A stretch of 64,000 nt of DNA from Flavobacteriales bacterium UBA1494 (lineage in GTDB: Bacteria; Bacteroidota; Bacteroidia; Flavobacteriales_E; Vicingaceae), in assembly GCA_905182175.1 (NCBI GenBank), contig CAJJAT010000012.1:41812-105811 (forward strand). Reading direction: 5' to 3'. Shown here piece by piece: positions 7,922-15,374 of this stretch. The notes beneath the pieces are model-generated. The model was not told the origin of the DNA and did no database searches. It saw only the letters and a program-made list of their open reading frames with translations. How positions within the stretch are numbered: position 1 is the first letter of the stretch; each line of letters begins with the position of its first letter. The translations under genes and the position numbers were made by a program.

Positions 7922-8322
7922 ATGAATCAGACAACTTAATCACGTCGATTTTTATAAGAATACCTCTGGCGACAATTTATTTGCCAGGTTTAAAGAATCA
8001 ACTACTGTTAGTGCAGATATGGTAAACGAATCCCTCGACCTTATTCTCGATTACAAAGCAAGCCAAACGAGCTTACTACCTATGGCATTAAAGAAGATAG
8101 TACCAAGTCCTTACATTTTACTGTTGAGGCCCTAAGCTATTATAGAGAACACATGGTAAAAGATGGAATCATTTTAAATGCTATAGTTGTTAAAGAGTTG
8201 CCAATAAAGTCATAGCTAATATTTACACCCGATTTGACAAACCAAAAATTTCACCTCGAGTATTTACAAGTACGCAGGATGCTATTGAATGAATTGACGA
8301 AAATAAGTTAGTTCTTTTGTAA
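7922..8322 (+). pseudogene. Decayed STAS/SpoIIAA-like (DUF7793-type) small protein
   Basis: Three plus-strand frames joined together read like a single ~130-aa protein. After an ATG at 7922 and a quick frameshift comes FYKNTSGDNLFARFKESTTV and ADMVNESLDLILDYKA (from 7941). A second frame from about 8081 gives YGIKEDSTKSLHFTVEALSY and NAIVVKELPIK. A third from 8209 gives VIANIYTRFDKPKISPRVFT and STQDAIE, then TGA (8290), then IDENKLVLL and TAA (8320). The order (xxRFK...; ...AxxVxxxxxxVIxNxxxRFxKPxxPxxxFTxxxxAxxWxxE) fits the STAS-like proteins common in Flavobacteria. The TGA occupies the usual Trp position. At least three frameshifts plus a nonsense codon make it a pseudogene. The family assignment comes from memory of such motifs. 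Confidence 0.6.
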
Positions 8323-8870
8323 TCATTGACTCTTTTAATAAGCTACTCTAATCGCCTTGGTCACTAAATACAGCTGCTTTTTAATAGTTTTAGACCACAA
8401 ACACCGCAGCTTATGTCTATCTAGCTTTTTAAGCTTAAAGTTCAGGTAATTCAGTCAATTACCGGGAATCAAAAATACCACCCAAAATTTATTAAGAGAA
8501 CCAGTTATCTTTTGCAACAATGTACATGAATGAAAGCGTGGTAATGATTCAGTGTTGATAAGATGTTTAAGTCGCAACTGTACGATGAAATTATTAGCAG
8601 CACTACTTACAACCATCTGGCAAATGGAATAGTGCTAGTCCCAAAGGACAAAAAAGCTACCAATTGACAACATTACCTCTGCATATACAATATTAATATC
8701 AATACGTTAGTGCTAAAAAATACCTTTTCATTTACTCACAGTTAAAGGGCTTCGTAGTCGTGTAATTACCTGTATTTGATCAAATTTTACAGCCCACAAT
8801 TTCCTAATAATAAGACATTTAATGATCTTAGCAAGACTATTTCCTAATTGGGGAGAGCACTTAGTAATAT
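8323..8870. other. Gene-poor, degraded DNA with short open fragments
   Basis: Only short plus-strand fragments are open, such as a 35-codon piece around 8560-8667 (MFKSQLYDEIISSTTYNHLA and a short tail). Another frame reads MKLLAALLTTIW like a broken signal peptide. None is recognisable. The stretch follows the decayed gene at 7922-8322 and precedes the XRE regulator's 3' end. Confidence 0.45.
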
Positions 8871-9275
8871 TTAGCGACTTAAAAACTCTTCAAACGTTCC
8901 ATCGTCGTAGAAAGCGACTATTTTTTTAATGCTTTTACTCGGAGCAAGAACTTCAGGTGGTTTAGATTCGCTGCTCTCTCTACTCTTAACTTCTTCTCTT
9001 ATTGTGGTGATTGGTTTACTTCCTTTTTGATTCTCCACTTCTTTAGTTTCGATTTTTGGAACTGAACCAACGTTTGTCTTTCCATTTATCAACCATGTTG
9101 AATCTACCTTCGGAAAACGATTAATGACCTTTTGAATAAACTCCAAACTAGGTTTATTTCTACCTGAAAGAATGTGCGAAATAGATGACCGCTGCACTCC
9201 AATTTCATCAGCAAATTGGGAAGCAGTCATGGCATTTAATTTCATTATATATCTAAACCTTTCTATTAAATCCAT
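8871..9275 (-). CDS. XRE-family (Cro/CI-type) helix-turn-helix regulator
   Basis: DNA-binding regulator of 134 aa. Residues 1-65 form a typical Cro/CI HTH: MTASQFADEIGVQRSSISHI is the helix-turn-helix, followed by LSGRNKPSLEFIQKV and the Bacteroidota-typical FPxVxxxWLxxG end. The C-terminal half is a charged linker (Lys/Glu/Ser/Pro-rich) ending in a short hydrophobic strand and FYDDGTFEEF. The ATG is at 9275. Four copies of a 14-bp palindrome lie 12-85 bp upstream (9287-9360), which strongly suggests autoregulation. It is oriented away from the degraded region and may have regulated genes now lost, or the adjacent outer-membrane gene. Confidence 0.85.
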   Translation of the reverse strand: MDLIERFRYIMKLNAMTASQFADEIGVQRSSISHILSGRNKPSLEFIQKVINRFPKVDSTWLINGKTNVGSVPKIETKEVENQKGSKPITTIREEVKSRESSESKPPEVLAPSKSIKKIVAFYDDGTFEEFLSR

Positions 9276-9286
9276 CGTTTCGACTA

Positions 9287-9360
9287 GTTACAAATGTTAC
9301 TTTCTTATTCGATTACAAATGTAACTAAATTATGTTACATTTGTAATTTACATTTGTAAC
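9287..9360. promoter_or_regulatory. Array of four palindromic operators upstream of the XRE gene
   Basis: A 14-bp palindrome with consensus GTTACAWWTGTAAC occurs at 9287-9300, 9312-9325, 9334-9347 and 9347-9360, each with at most one or two changes and the last two overlapping by one base. Centre spacings are 25, 22 and 13 bp. The palindrome contains TACATTTG, itself a match to the -7 element TAnnTTTG. In 9312-9325 this faces the XRE gene, and in 9334-9360 it faces the other way. Binding would therefore directly block the polymerase. Confidence 0.75.
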
Positions 9361-9428
9361 AAGTGGTCGCTATGGGTTCAATAGTCTTAAATTTAGTTGT
9401 ACCTATACTTTATGTAAACCGTACAATC

Positions 9429-9468
9429 ATCTCATATTGATATATTAATTTATAAATTAATGTGAGAT
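9429..9468. repeat. Imperfect A+T-rich inverted repeat
   Basis: ATCTCATATTGAT (from 9429) is largely complementary to the end ATTAATGTGAGAT (to 9468), with an inner self-complementary ATTAATTTATAAATTAAT. It is followed by AAATAAAAATG on the plus strand. It lies between the XRE operator array and the outer-membrane protein gene and could form an RNA hairpin. Its function is unknown. Confidence 0.45.
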
Positions 9469-9523
9469 AAATAAAAATGTAACTTAAAAACGTTAGCAGT
9501 GCATACTCCTTAAAATTTGGCAC

Positions 9524-9554
9524 AAAAAAACAGGGGTTACAATTGTAATCCCTG
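9524..9554 (-). terminator. Rho-independent terminator of the outer-membrane protein gene
   Basis: On the minus strand, 22 bp after the stop at 9576, CAGGGATTACAA (from 9554) pairs with TTGTAACCCCTG (to 9531), with one mismatch, followed by seven T residues (9530-9524). The stem contains TTACAATTGTAA, which also resembles the XRE operator (9536-9549). Confidence 0.75.
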
Positions 9555-9567
9555 TTACATTTGTAAC
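9554..9567. promoter_or_regulatory. Additional exact copy of the XRE operator palindrome
   Basis: GTTACATTTGTAAC here is a perfect copy of the motif found four times at 9287-9360. It lies between the stop codon of the outer-membrane protein gene (9576-9578) and its terminator hairpin. It is about 200 bp from the main array, a distance compatible with looping. Confidence 0.6.
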
Positions 9568-9575
9568 ATAGTGAC

Positions 9576-10376
9576 TTATTTGGGTAGCCGTACACTTACG
9601 CCTACAGAATGATAATTCATTACACGGTTTAATCCCATTCCGTAAGAATAATCCAGTTGAATATGGTCGGAAATTAGGTATGTCATTCCCGCGTTTATGT
9701 TGCTTTCCAAATCTTCAAACTCTACGTAATTTCCAAATGCTTCCGCGTACAACCCTACCCTTTCACTTAGACCAAATCCATATATAAAAGTGTACGTAAA
9801 GTCGCCATTGCCATATCGAACTAAACCTTCCTCATTAAAATCCAAATTAAAGTTGTTGTATCCAAAGTTGGCGCTGACACTTTTATTCTCTGACAGGTCA
9901 TAGGAAATATTTATCCTGCTTACTATTCCATACCGTTTGTTTGAAACACCGGTTGACCCTGTTGGAAGTATTGCATGAGATACCACTCCTACAGCAATTT
10001 TAGCAGCATCATTTGTAACTTGGTATTTTAGACCAATTTGTAAATTTTCTGTTCCAGAAACCTTTCCTGTTTCTTCTTGACTTGAGTTATCGATTGTTTT
10101 ATAATTCACAATCTCATTCACAACTCTCAGTTCTATTCTGTTTGCTACGCCAATTCTAAATAAATTGATGGGGTATACATTGCGATGCTGAGAAAAACCT
10201 CGTGAGATTTCACGCCTCTCAAAAAATAACCCACTTTCTATTTGGATAATTCCTTTGCCAATCACTTTAGGTGACTCAGCTTGACTCGGCCGATCTGTGA
10301 TGATGCTATTTTCTGTAATTTGTGAATGGACGCTAAATGCAGTAAAGGATAGAGCAATAATAAATAGTTCTTTCAT
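9576..10376 (-). CDS. Outer-membrane beta-barrel protein (MetA-pathway/transporter-like)
   Basis: Secreted beta-barrel protein of 266 aa. The signal peptide is MKELFIIALSFTAFSVHS, followed by ITENSIITDRPSQAESP, a start typical of the Bacteroidota 'transporter' proteins related to the phenol-degradation MetA family (TDRPxxxxSP). Then come alternating amphipathic strands with frequent Tyr/Gly/Phe and a C-terminal strand (HSVGVSVRLP). The ATG is at 10376. It is divergent from the DtxR-type regulator, and the shared 68-bp region holds two overlapping palindromes, so metal-dependent control is likely. It may move a metal or ligand across the outer membrane; this is inference from context. Confidence 0.75.
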   Translation of the reverse strand: MKELFIIALSFTAFSVHSQITENSIITDRPSQAESPKVIGKGIIQIESGLFFERREISRGFSQHRNVYPINLFRIGVANRIELRVVNEIVNYKTIDNSSQEETGKVSGTENLQIGLKYQVTNDAAKIAVGVVSHAILPTGSTGVSNKRYGIVSRINISYDLSENKSVSANFGYNNFNLDFNEEGLVRYGNGDFTYTFIYGFGLSERVGLYAEAFGNYVEFEDLESNINAGMTYLISDHIQLDYSYGMGLNRVMNYHSVGVSVRLPK

Positions 10377-10383
10377 TTTTATA

Positions 10384-10412
10384 TTTAGATGAGTCTAAAA
10401 AATTTATTAGAC
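10384..10412. promoter_or_regulatory. Overlapping palindromes, probable DtxR/MntR operator
   Basis: TTTAGATGAGTCTAAA (10384-10399) is a perfect inverted repeat of TTTAGA. GTCTAAAAAATTTATTAGAC (10393-10412) is an 18/20 palindrome that shares its left half. Both lie between the divergent outer-membrane gene (start 10376) and the DtxR-type regulator (start 10445), immediately upstream of the regulator's -7 element. Placement and symmetry fit an autoregulatory metal-repressor site. Confidence 0.7.
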
Positions 10413-10421
10413 GATTATAAT

Positions 10422-10429
10422 TAGCTTTG
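10422..10429 (+). promoter_or_regulatory. -7 element of the DtxR-type regulator gene
   Basis: TAGCTTTG fits TAnnTTTG, 16 bp before the ATG at 10445. The paired palindromes at 10384-10412 occupy the -15 to -45 region of this promoter. Confidence 0.55.
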
Positions 10430-10444
10430 TATCAAAAATACGCA

Positions 10445-11113
10445 ATGACTTCTTTAACAGAGGAAAATTATTTAAAGGCAATCTACACGCTCATTCAGTC
10501 GGCTGATAGAAAGGCGTCTACTAATGAGATAGCAAACAGAATGGAAACGAAAGCATCTTCGGTAACAGATATGCTGAAACGTTTGAATGAGAAAAAGTTG
10601 GTAAACTATGAAAAATACAAAACAGTTAAAATCACCGAGAAAGGCAAAAAGGTAGCTGTTTCGATAATTAGAAAACATAGACTGTGGGAATATTTTTTAG
10701 TCGAAAATTTAAATTTCGGATGGGATGAAGTGCACGACATTGCCGAACAACTAGAACACATTGAGTCCGTTGAATTAACAAACAAACTTGATGAATTTTT
10801 AGGTTTTCCAAAATTTGACCCCCATGGCGATCCTATCCCAAATAACCAAGGAGTGTTTCCAAGAAGGGAAAATCAAAAACTAAACGAAATAGATGAAGGT
10901 TCGACACTAATAATCATTGGGGTTGAAGACTCTTCACCTAGTTTTCTTAATTTTTTAAGTGAAATGAGAATAGAACTAGGAACAGAACTGTGTTTAAAAA
11001 CCAGAAACGAATTTGACAACTCAATGATTGTCGTCAATACAAAAGATCAAAAAATTACCTTATCGCAAAAAGTAGCGAGTAACCTTTACATCAAATTTAA
11101 AAATGAAAAATAA
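10445..11113 (+). CDS. DtxR/MntR-family metal-dependent transcriptional regulator
   Basis: Metal-sensing repressor (222 aa) with all three DtxR domains. The N-terminal winged helix is residues 1-75 (SLTEENYLKAIYTL; ASSVTDMLKRLNEKKLV). The metal/dimerisation domain is residues 75-145 (KHRLWEYFL; VHDIAEQLEHIE; DPHGDPIP). The C-terminal SH3/FeoA-like domain is residues 155-222. At the position of DtxR Cys102 there is Glu (HDIAEQLEH), as in Mn-type MntR, but the N-terminal Asp/Glu ligands of Bacillus MntR are Asn and Lys here. The ATG at 10445 gives the canonical start; a TTG six codons upstream is less likely because it lies in the -7 box. The 3' end overlaps the lipoprotein gene by 11 bp, so it heads the metal-transport operon. 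Confidence 0.92.
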   Translation: MTSLTEENYLKAIYTLIQSADRKASTNEIANRMETKASSVTDMLKRLNEKKLVNYEKYKTVKITEKGKKVAVSIIRKHRLWEYFLVENLNFGWDEVHDIAEQLEHIESVELTNKLDEFLGFPKFDPHGDPIPNNQGVFPRRENQKLNEIDEGSTLIIIGVEDSSPSFLNFLSEMRIELGTELCLKTRNEFDNSMIVVNTKDQKITLSQKVASNLYIKFKNEK

Positions 11114-12020
11114 CATCCTATTAACACTTATAATTACAGCGCTGTTCTCTTGCAAAATGGAACAGAAGCAAACAACGGGAAAAATAGAAAGCATCGTTTG
11201 TACAACAGGCATGTTAGGAGATGCTGTCAGAAATGTTGTAAGTTCAGATGTTAAAGTAATTACCTTAATGGGTCCTGGAGTTGACCCCCACTTGTACAAG
11301 GCAACTCAAGGAGATTTAAAAGCTTTGACCGATGCTGATGTTATAGTATACAATGGGTTACACCTAGAAGGTAAGATGGGTGATATTTTTGAAAAACTGG
11401 AAGACAGAAAAATAATTATTGCTGCAAGTGACGGAATTAACAAAGAAGAACTCATCAACAACTCTGAATTTAAAGGAGCACAAGATCCCCACATTTGGTT
11501 TGACGTAAAGCTTTGGAGTACTGCTGTGAAACACATCTCTACTGAATTAGCAAAACAAGTAACCGATAGCGTAGCAAATGAAATTAAAGCCAACGCTAAA
11601 AAATACACCGATCAACTGTTAGAATTAGACAAAGCTGTATTTTCTAATTTGAATGCATTGGACTCCAATAAAAAAGTTTTGATTACCGCTCATGATGCTT
11701 TTAGCTATTTCGGAAGAGCTTACAACTTTCAAGTAAAAGGCTTACAAGGTATTTCAACTACTTCAGAATATGGCCTGAAAGATGTGAGTGATATGGTTAA
11801 CTTTATAGTAGATCGAAAAATAAAAGCTGTTTTTGTAGAAAGCTCTGTTTCTAAAAAGTCTATTGAAGCGGTCGTTGAAGGTTGCATTGCAAAAGATCAC
11901 AACGTATTAATTGGAGGATATTTATTTAGTGATGCTATGGGGGAATATGGAACTCCTGAAGGAACGTACATTGGAATGGTGAAGCACAATGTAAAAATGA
12001 TTGTTACAGGTTTAAAATAA
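11103..12020 (+). CDS. Metal ABC transporter substrate-binding lipoprotein (ZnuA/MntA/TroA type)
   Basis: Cluster A-I solute-binding protein (305 aa) delivering Mn2+, Fe2+ or Zn2+ to the ABC permease. The lipobox ALFSC gives a lipidated Cys at about residue 16. Metal ligands expected for the family are visible: His in GVDPHLYKAT, His in DPHIWFD, Glu in VFVESSVS and Asp in LFSDAMG. The E/D pair favours Mn/Fe over the three-His zinc type. There is no His-rich loop, which also argues against a ZnuA. It overlaps the regulator gene upstream. A 282-bp spacer follows before the ATPase; I see no gene there, only purine- and pyrimidine-rich stretches. Confidence 0.92.
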   Translation: MKNNILLTLIITALFSCKMEQKQTTGKIESIVCTTGMLGDAVRNVVSSDVKVITLMGPGVDPHLYKATQGDLKALTDADVIVYNGLHLEGKMGDIFEKLEDRKIIIAASDGINKEELINNSEFKGAQDPHIWFDVKLWSTAVKHISTELAKQVTDSVANEIKANAKKYTDQLLELDKAVFSNLNALDSNKKVLITAHDAFSYFGRAYNFQVKGLQGISTTSEYGLKDVSDMVNFIVDRKIKAVFVESSVSKKSIEAVVEGCIAKDHNVLIGGYLFSDAMGEYGTPEGTYIGMVKHNVKMIVTGLK

Positions 12021-12302
12021 AAAATAATAAGTCCAAATTTTTCAGTTGCGGATTACGAAGCAAATTTGTGGAATAATGTGCCATGTAAAATATTGAGTGA
12101 AGAAAAGAAAATGTGACATACAATTTGAAGAAAATTAAATATGAGGTATGGAAAGTTAAATTTTGATTAAAAACGAAGGAAGGAAGAGAAAAGAACCTGA
12201 ATTAATTGGACTTTAATTTTTTATCACATGTCTTTTAACTTCTTTATTTAACACTTTCCTTCTCCTTTTTCTCTTTTGCGTTGCACAATTAAAACGAACA
12301 GA

Positions 12303-13073
12303 ATGATAAGTATAGAAACACACAACCTTACCGTATCCTATAATCGCAGGCCTGTTTTGTGGAACATTGATTTCGAATTACCAACTGGTAAAATCATAGG
12401 AATTATTGGTCCAAACGGGTCTGGTAAAACCACCTTATTGAAAGCCATTATGGGTTTGGTGCCAACAAGTAGTGGTTATGTGAAAATATTTGATCAAGAT
12501 TTAAATGATGTTCGTTCTCGAGTCTCTTATGTTCCACAAAGAGAATCTGTTGATTGGGACTTTCCTGCATCCGTCATGGATATTGTTCTTATGGGGAGAT
12601 ACAAAAAGAACAACCTTTTCAAACGCATTTCAAAAGCAGACAGAGATATCGCCGCAGAAGCATTGGAAAAAGTAAACATGTTGGAATTTAGCAAACGACA
12701 GATTTCACAATTAAGTGGCGGTCAACAGCAAAGGGTATTTATTGCCCGATCATTAGCGCAGGGCGCAGATCTCTATATCATGGACGAGCCGTTTATAGGT
12801 GTGGATGCAGCAACAGAAGAAGCCATTTTAAAACTTCTATCCGACATGAAAAAAGACGGAAAAACAGTTGTAGTAGTCCACCATGATTTACAGACAGCAA
12901 AAGATTTTTTCGATTGGATAGTTTTATTGAATACAAGAATGGTCGCAGCAGGGCCAATTGAGGAAATATTTAATGAAACGTTGTTGCAAGAAGCTTACGG
13001 TGGTAAATTAAATGTATTAAGTCAAGTAGGCGATCTTATGAAGGAAAAAGCCTTTGACGTAAGAGAATCGTAA
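12303..13073 (+). CDS. Metal ABC transporter ATP-binding protein
   Basis: ATPase of the Mn/Zn/Fe importer, 256 aa. Walker A is GPNGSGKTT (about residues 37-45), the Q-loop is YVPQRES with the DWDFPASVMDIVLMGRY stretch typical of MntB/ZnuC ATPases, the signature is LSGGQQQR, Walker B is LYIMDEPF with catalytic Glu, and the H-loop is VVVHHDL. All catalytic motifs are intact. The start is ATG 12303; an in-frame TTG nine codons earlier adds unconserved residues. It is followed after 87 bp by the fused permease. A TAATTTTG element (13076-13083) after its stop could be an internal promoter. Confidence 0.95.
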   Translation: MISIETHNLTVSYNRRPVLWNIDFELPTGKIIGIIGPNGSGKTTLLKAIMGLVPTSSGYVKIFDQDLNDVRSRVSYVPQRESVDWDFPASVMDIVLMGRYKKNNLFKRISKADRDIAAEALEKVNMLEFSKRQISQLSGGQQQRVFIARSLAQGADLYIMDEPFIGVDAATEEAILKLLSDMKKDGKTVVVVHHDLQTAKDFFDWIVLLNTRMVAAGPIEEIFNETLLQEAYGGKLNVLSQVGDLMKEKAFDVRES

Positions 13074-13160
13074 ATTAATTTTGCATCTTAGAAATTAAGC
13101 TCGAGAGAACCATTTATTTTTTTGAAAAGCATCTTCTAAAAACACACTAAGCACTTAAAA

Positions 13161-14453
13161 TTGAATAACACTTTCCAATTTCTTTCCTTTTCAGATCCAA
13201 ACGTACTTTTTGTGGTGCTTGGAACTATGATTTTGGGAGCGTCTGCTGCTATCGTAGGTTGCTTTTCATTTTTACGCAAACGAGCCTTAGTTGGCGATGC
13301 AATTGCACACAGTATTTTACCTGGTGTTTGTTTGGCATTTATGGTTTCGGGAAGTAAAAACCCACTGTATCTTATAATAGGAGCCTTTATTACCGGTTGG
13401 CTTTCTCTTTTGCTGATCGATGCAATAACGAGAACAACCAAGCTAAAAAGTGATACCGCAATTGGCATTATACTAAGTGTTTTCTTTGGTGTCGGGATCT
13501 TGCTGTTAACTTCCATTCAGCATTCGGGCAATGCATCGCAGGCGGGGTTAGATAAATTCCTTTTTGGAAAAGCCGCCTCCTTAACAAAAGATGATGTTTA
13601 CATTTTTGGAACCATTGCCTTAATTTTAATAGCAGTAGTTATTCTTTTTTATAAAGAATTTAAGCTCATTTCATTCAATCCCGACTATGCGAAAGTCATT
13701 GGATTGCCTGTTCAATTTTTGGAATTTATGTTGGCGACCATAACTGTATTAGCAGTCGCAGTTGGCATACAAGCAGTCGGGGTAGTATTAATGGCAGCTT
13801 TACTCATCACTCCTGCTTCCGGCGCTCGTTTTTGGACGGACAAGCTAAGCGTTATGATTTTGATTGCGACTGCTTTTGGCGCTATTTCAGGTTTCTTAGG
13901 TTCTTATATTAGTTACATTGCACCATCAATGCCAACCGGACCCTGGATTGTGATGTGTTTGTCCATGCTAACAATTGGCTCTATTTGGTTTGCGCCTAGA
14001 ACAGGAATGCTTGCAAAGTTTAGGGTACAGAAAGAAAACCAACGTAAAATATTAATTGAAAACGTGTTAAAGCTATTTTATCATTTGGGCGAAAAAGACG
14101 GAACTTTCAAAAAACAGCGAAGCACATCTGTCTTACTGGCTTCTAGAGACTTAAGAATTAAAGAATTAAATCGAGGACTACATCTCTTAAAAAAAGAGCA
14201 TTGGTTGCGTAAAAAAGGTGATAATTGGTTGATTACACAAAGTGGGTTAAATGAAGCGAAACGTATCATAAAGCTTCATAGATTGTGGGAAATGTACCTT
14301 AATCAGCGTTTGAAATTAGAACCAGATCACGTTCATAACGATGCTGAGGCTATTGAGCACATTATAACTCCTGAATTAGAGAAACAATTGGAAAAAGAGT
14401 TGAATTACCCAACAAAAGATCCTCACGAAAGTGTAATCCCTTACGCAGAATAG
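13161..14453 (+). CDS. Metal ABC permease fused to a C-terminal DtxR-like regulatory domain
   Basis: The first 290 or so residues form an ABC-3 permease with about eight or nine membrane segments (RKRALVGDAIAHSILPG; GVVLMAALLITPASGARFW; GSYISYIAPSMPTGPWIV). After the last helix, residues 300-430 match a DtxR-type repressor without the SH3 domain. A winged helix (ENVLKLFYHLGEKDG; LKKEHWLRKKGDNWLI) is followed by a dimerisation/metal domain with KLHRLWEMYL, HVHNDAEAIEHI and DPHESVIP. The same ligand positions occur in the stand-alone regulator at 10445. The start is TTG 13161; the stop TAG abuts the next ATG. This would place a metal sensor on the cytoplasmic end of the transporter. Such fusions exist in Bacteroidota databases as far as I recall, but their function is not established. 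Confidence 0.9.
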   Translation: MNNTFQFLSFSDPNVLFVVLGTMILGASAAIVGCFSFLRKRALVGDAIAHSILPGVCLAFMVSGSKNPLYLIIGAFITGWLSLLLIDAITRTTKLKSDTAIGIILSVFFGVGILLLTSIQHSGNASQAGLDKFLFGKAASLTKDDVYIFGTIALILIAVVILFYKEFKLISFNPDYAKVIGLPVQFLEFMLATITVLAVAVGIQAVGVVLMAALLITPASGARFWTDKLSVMILIATAFGAISGFLGSYISYIAPSMPTGPWIVMCLSMLTIGSIWFAPRTGMLAKFRVQKENQRKILIENVLKLFYHLGEKDGTFKKQRSTSVLLASRDLRIKELNRGLHLLKKEHWLRKKGDNWLITQSGLNEAKRIIKLHRLWEMYLNQRLKLEPDHVHNDAEAIEHIITPELEKQLEKELNYPTKDPHESVIPYAE

Positions 14454-15305
14454 ATGGAAGCATTTTGGATCATATTAGTCGGCTCATTAATAGCTGTTTC
14501 TTGCGCATTACTAGGCTCATATCTTATTTTAAGAAAAATGGCAATGGTTGGCGATGCGATTTCGCATGCCGTTTTACCAGGAATTGTTATTGCCTACTTG
14601 CTTTCCGGTTCTAGAGAAACGCTACCCATGTTAATCGGTGCTGCTATTTTGGGGGTTTTAACAACCGTTCTCATTGAGCTTTTTTCCAAGAAAGCTAACT
14701 TACAGATGGATGCTTCCATCGGCATTACATTTACCTGGCTTTTTGCAATTGGAATTATTCTCATCTCGTTATTTGCAGGTCAAGTAGACCTTGATCAAGA
14801 TTGTGTTCTATATGGTGAGATTGCCTATGTTCCGCTTGATTTATGGATAACAGATAGTGGCTATAACCTTGGACCTAGAACGGTTTGGATCGCCTCAGGC
14901 TTACTGTTGTTGCTCCTTCTTTTCATTTGGAAAGGGTATAAAGGACTGTTCATTACTACTTTTAACGAAGAGTTTGCCAAAGCATTGGGGATTGGTGTTG
15001 CCTTTTGGCATTACGCTTTAATGGGAGCTGTTTCATTGACAACTGTGGTTTCATTTGAATCTGTTGGAGCAATTCTAGTCGTTGCATTTTTAATTGTTCC
15101 CCCAGCCACTGCATACTTAATTACAAATGAGCTAAAAAAGATGCTATTCCTCTCCTCTATCTTCGGTATAATCAGCGCTATTGGGGGGTATTACTTAGCA
15201 GTTTTAATTAACGGTTCTATAGCAGGCGCAATTGCCAGTATTGCCGGATTGCTATTTTTAATAGTTTGGGTAATTACTTTGATACGAAAACGACAACCAA
15301 TTTGA
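14454..15305 (+). CDS. Metal ABC transporter permease (ABC-3 family), second subunit
   Basis: Integral membrane permease of 283 aa with roughly eight or nine helices. It has the same family landmarks as the preceding permease: LRKMAMVGDAISHAVLPGIV near the N-terminus, QMDASIGITFTWLFAIGI, and SFESVGAILVVAFLIVPPATAYL in the second half. It has no C-terminal DtxR-like extension. Its ATG directly follows the TAG of the fused permease with no intervening base, implying translational coupling. Two different permease subunits in one operon resemble the MntC/MntD or TroC/TroD arrangement, so the membrane channel is probably a heterodimer. Confidence 0.94.
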   Translation: MEAFWIILVGSLIAVSCALLGSYLILRKMAMVGDAISHAVLPGIVIAYLLSGSRETLPMLIGAAILGVLTTVLIELFSKKANLQMDASIGITFTWLFAIGIILISLFAGQVDLDQDCVLYGEIAYVPLDLWITDSGYNLGPRTVWIASGLLLLLLLFIWKGYKGLFITTFNEEFAKALGIGVAFWHYALMGAVSLTTVVSFESVGAILVVAFLIVPPATAYLITNELKKMLFLSSIFGIISAIGGYYLAVLINGSIAGAIASIAGLLFLIVWVITLIRKRQPI

Positions 15306-15374
15306 GTAAGCTTTAGTGCACTACTTTATAGAAGATAAAAGAAAAATAAACATTTCTACTAGCGTATCTCTATA

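Noticed and set aside
9410..9595. Minus-strand ORF of 61 codons
   Set aside because: Overlaps the end of the outer-membrane gene, its terminator and operator copies; not coding.
9576..15305. Metal operon as a siderophore system
   Set aside because: The binding protein has direct metal ligands (His/His/Glu/Asp) of cluster A-I, not a siderophore-binding fold, and no TonB receptor is linked.
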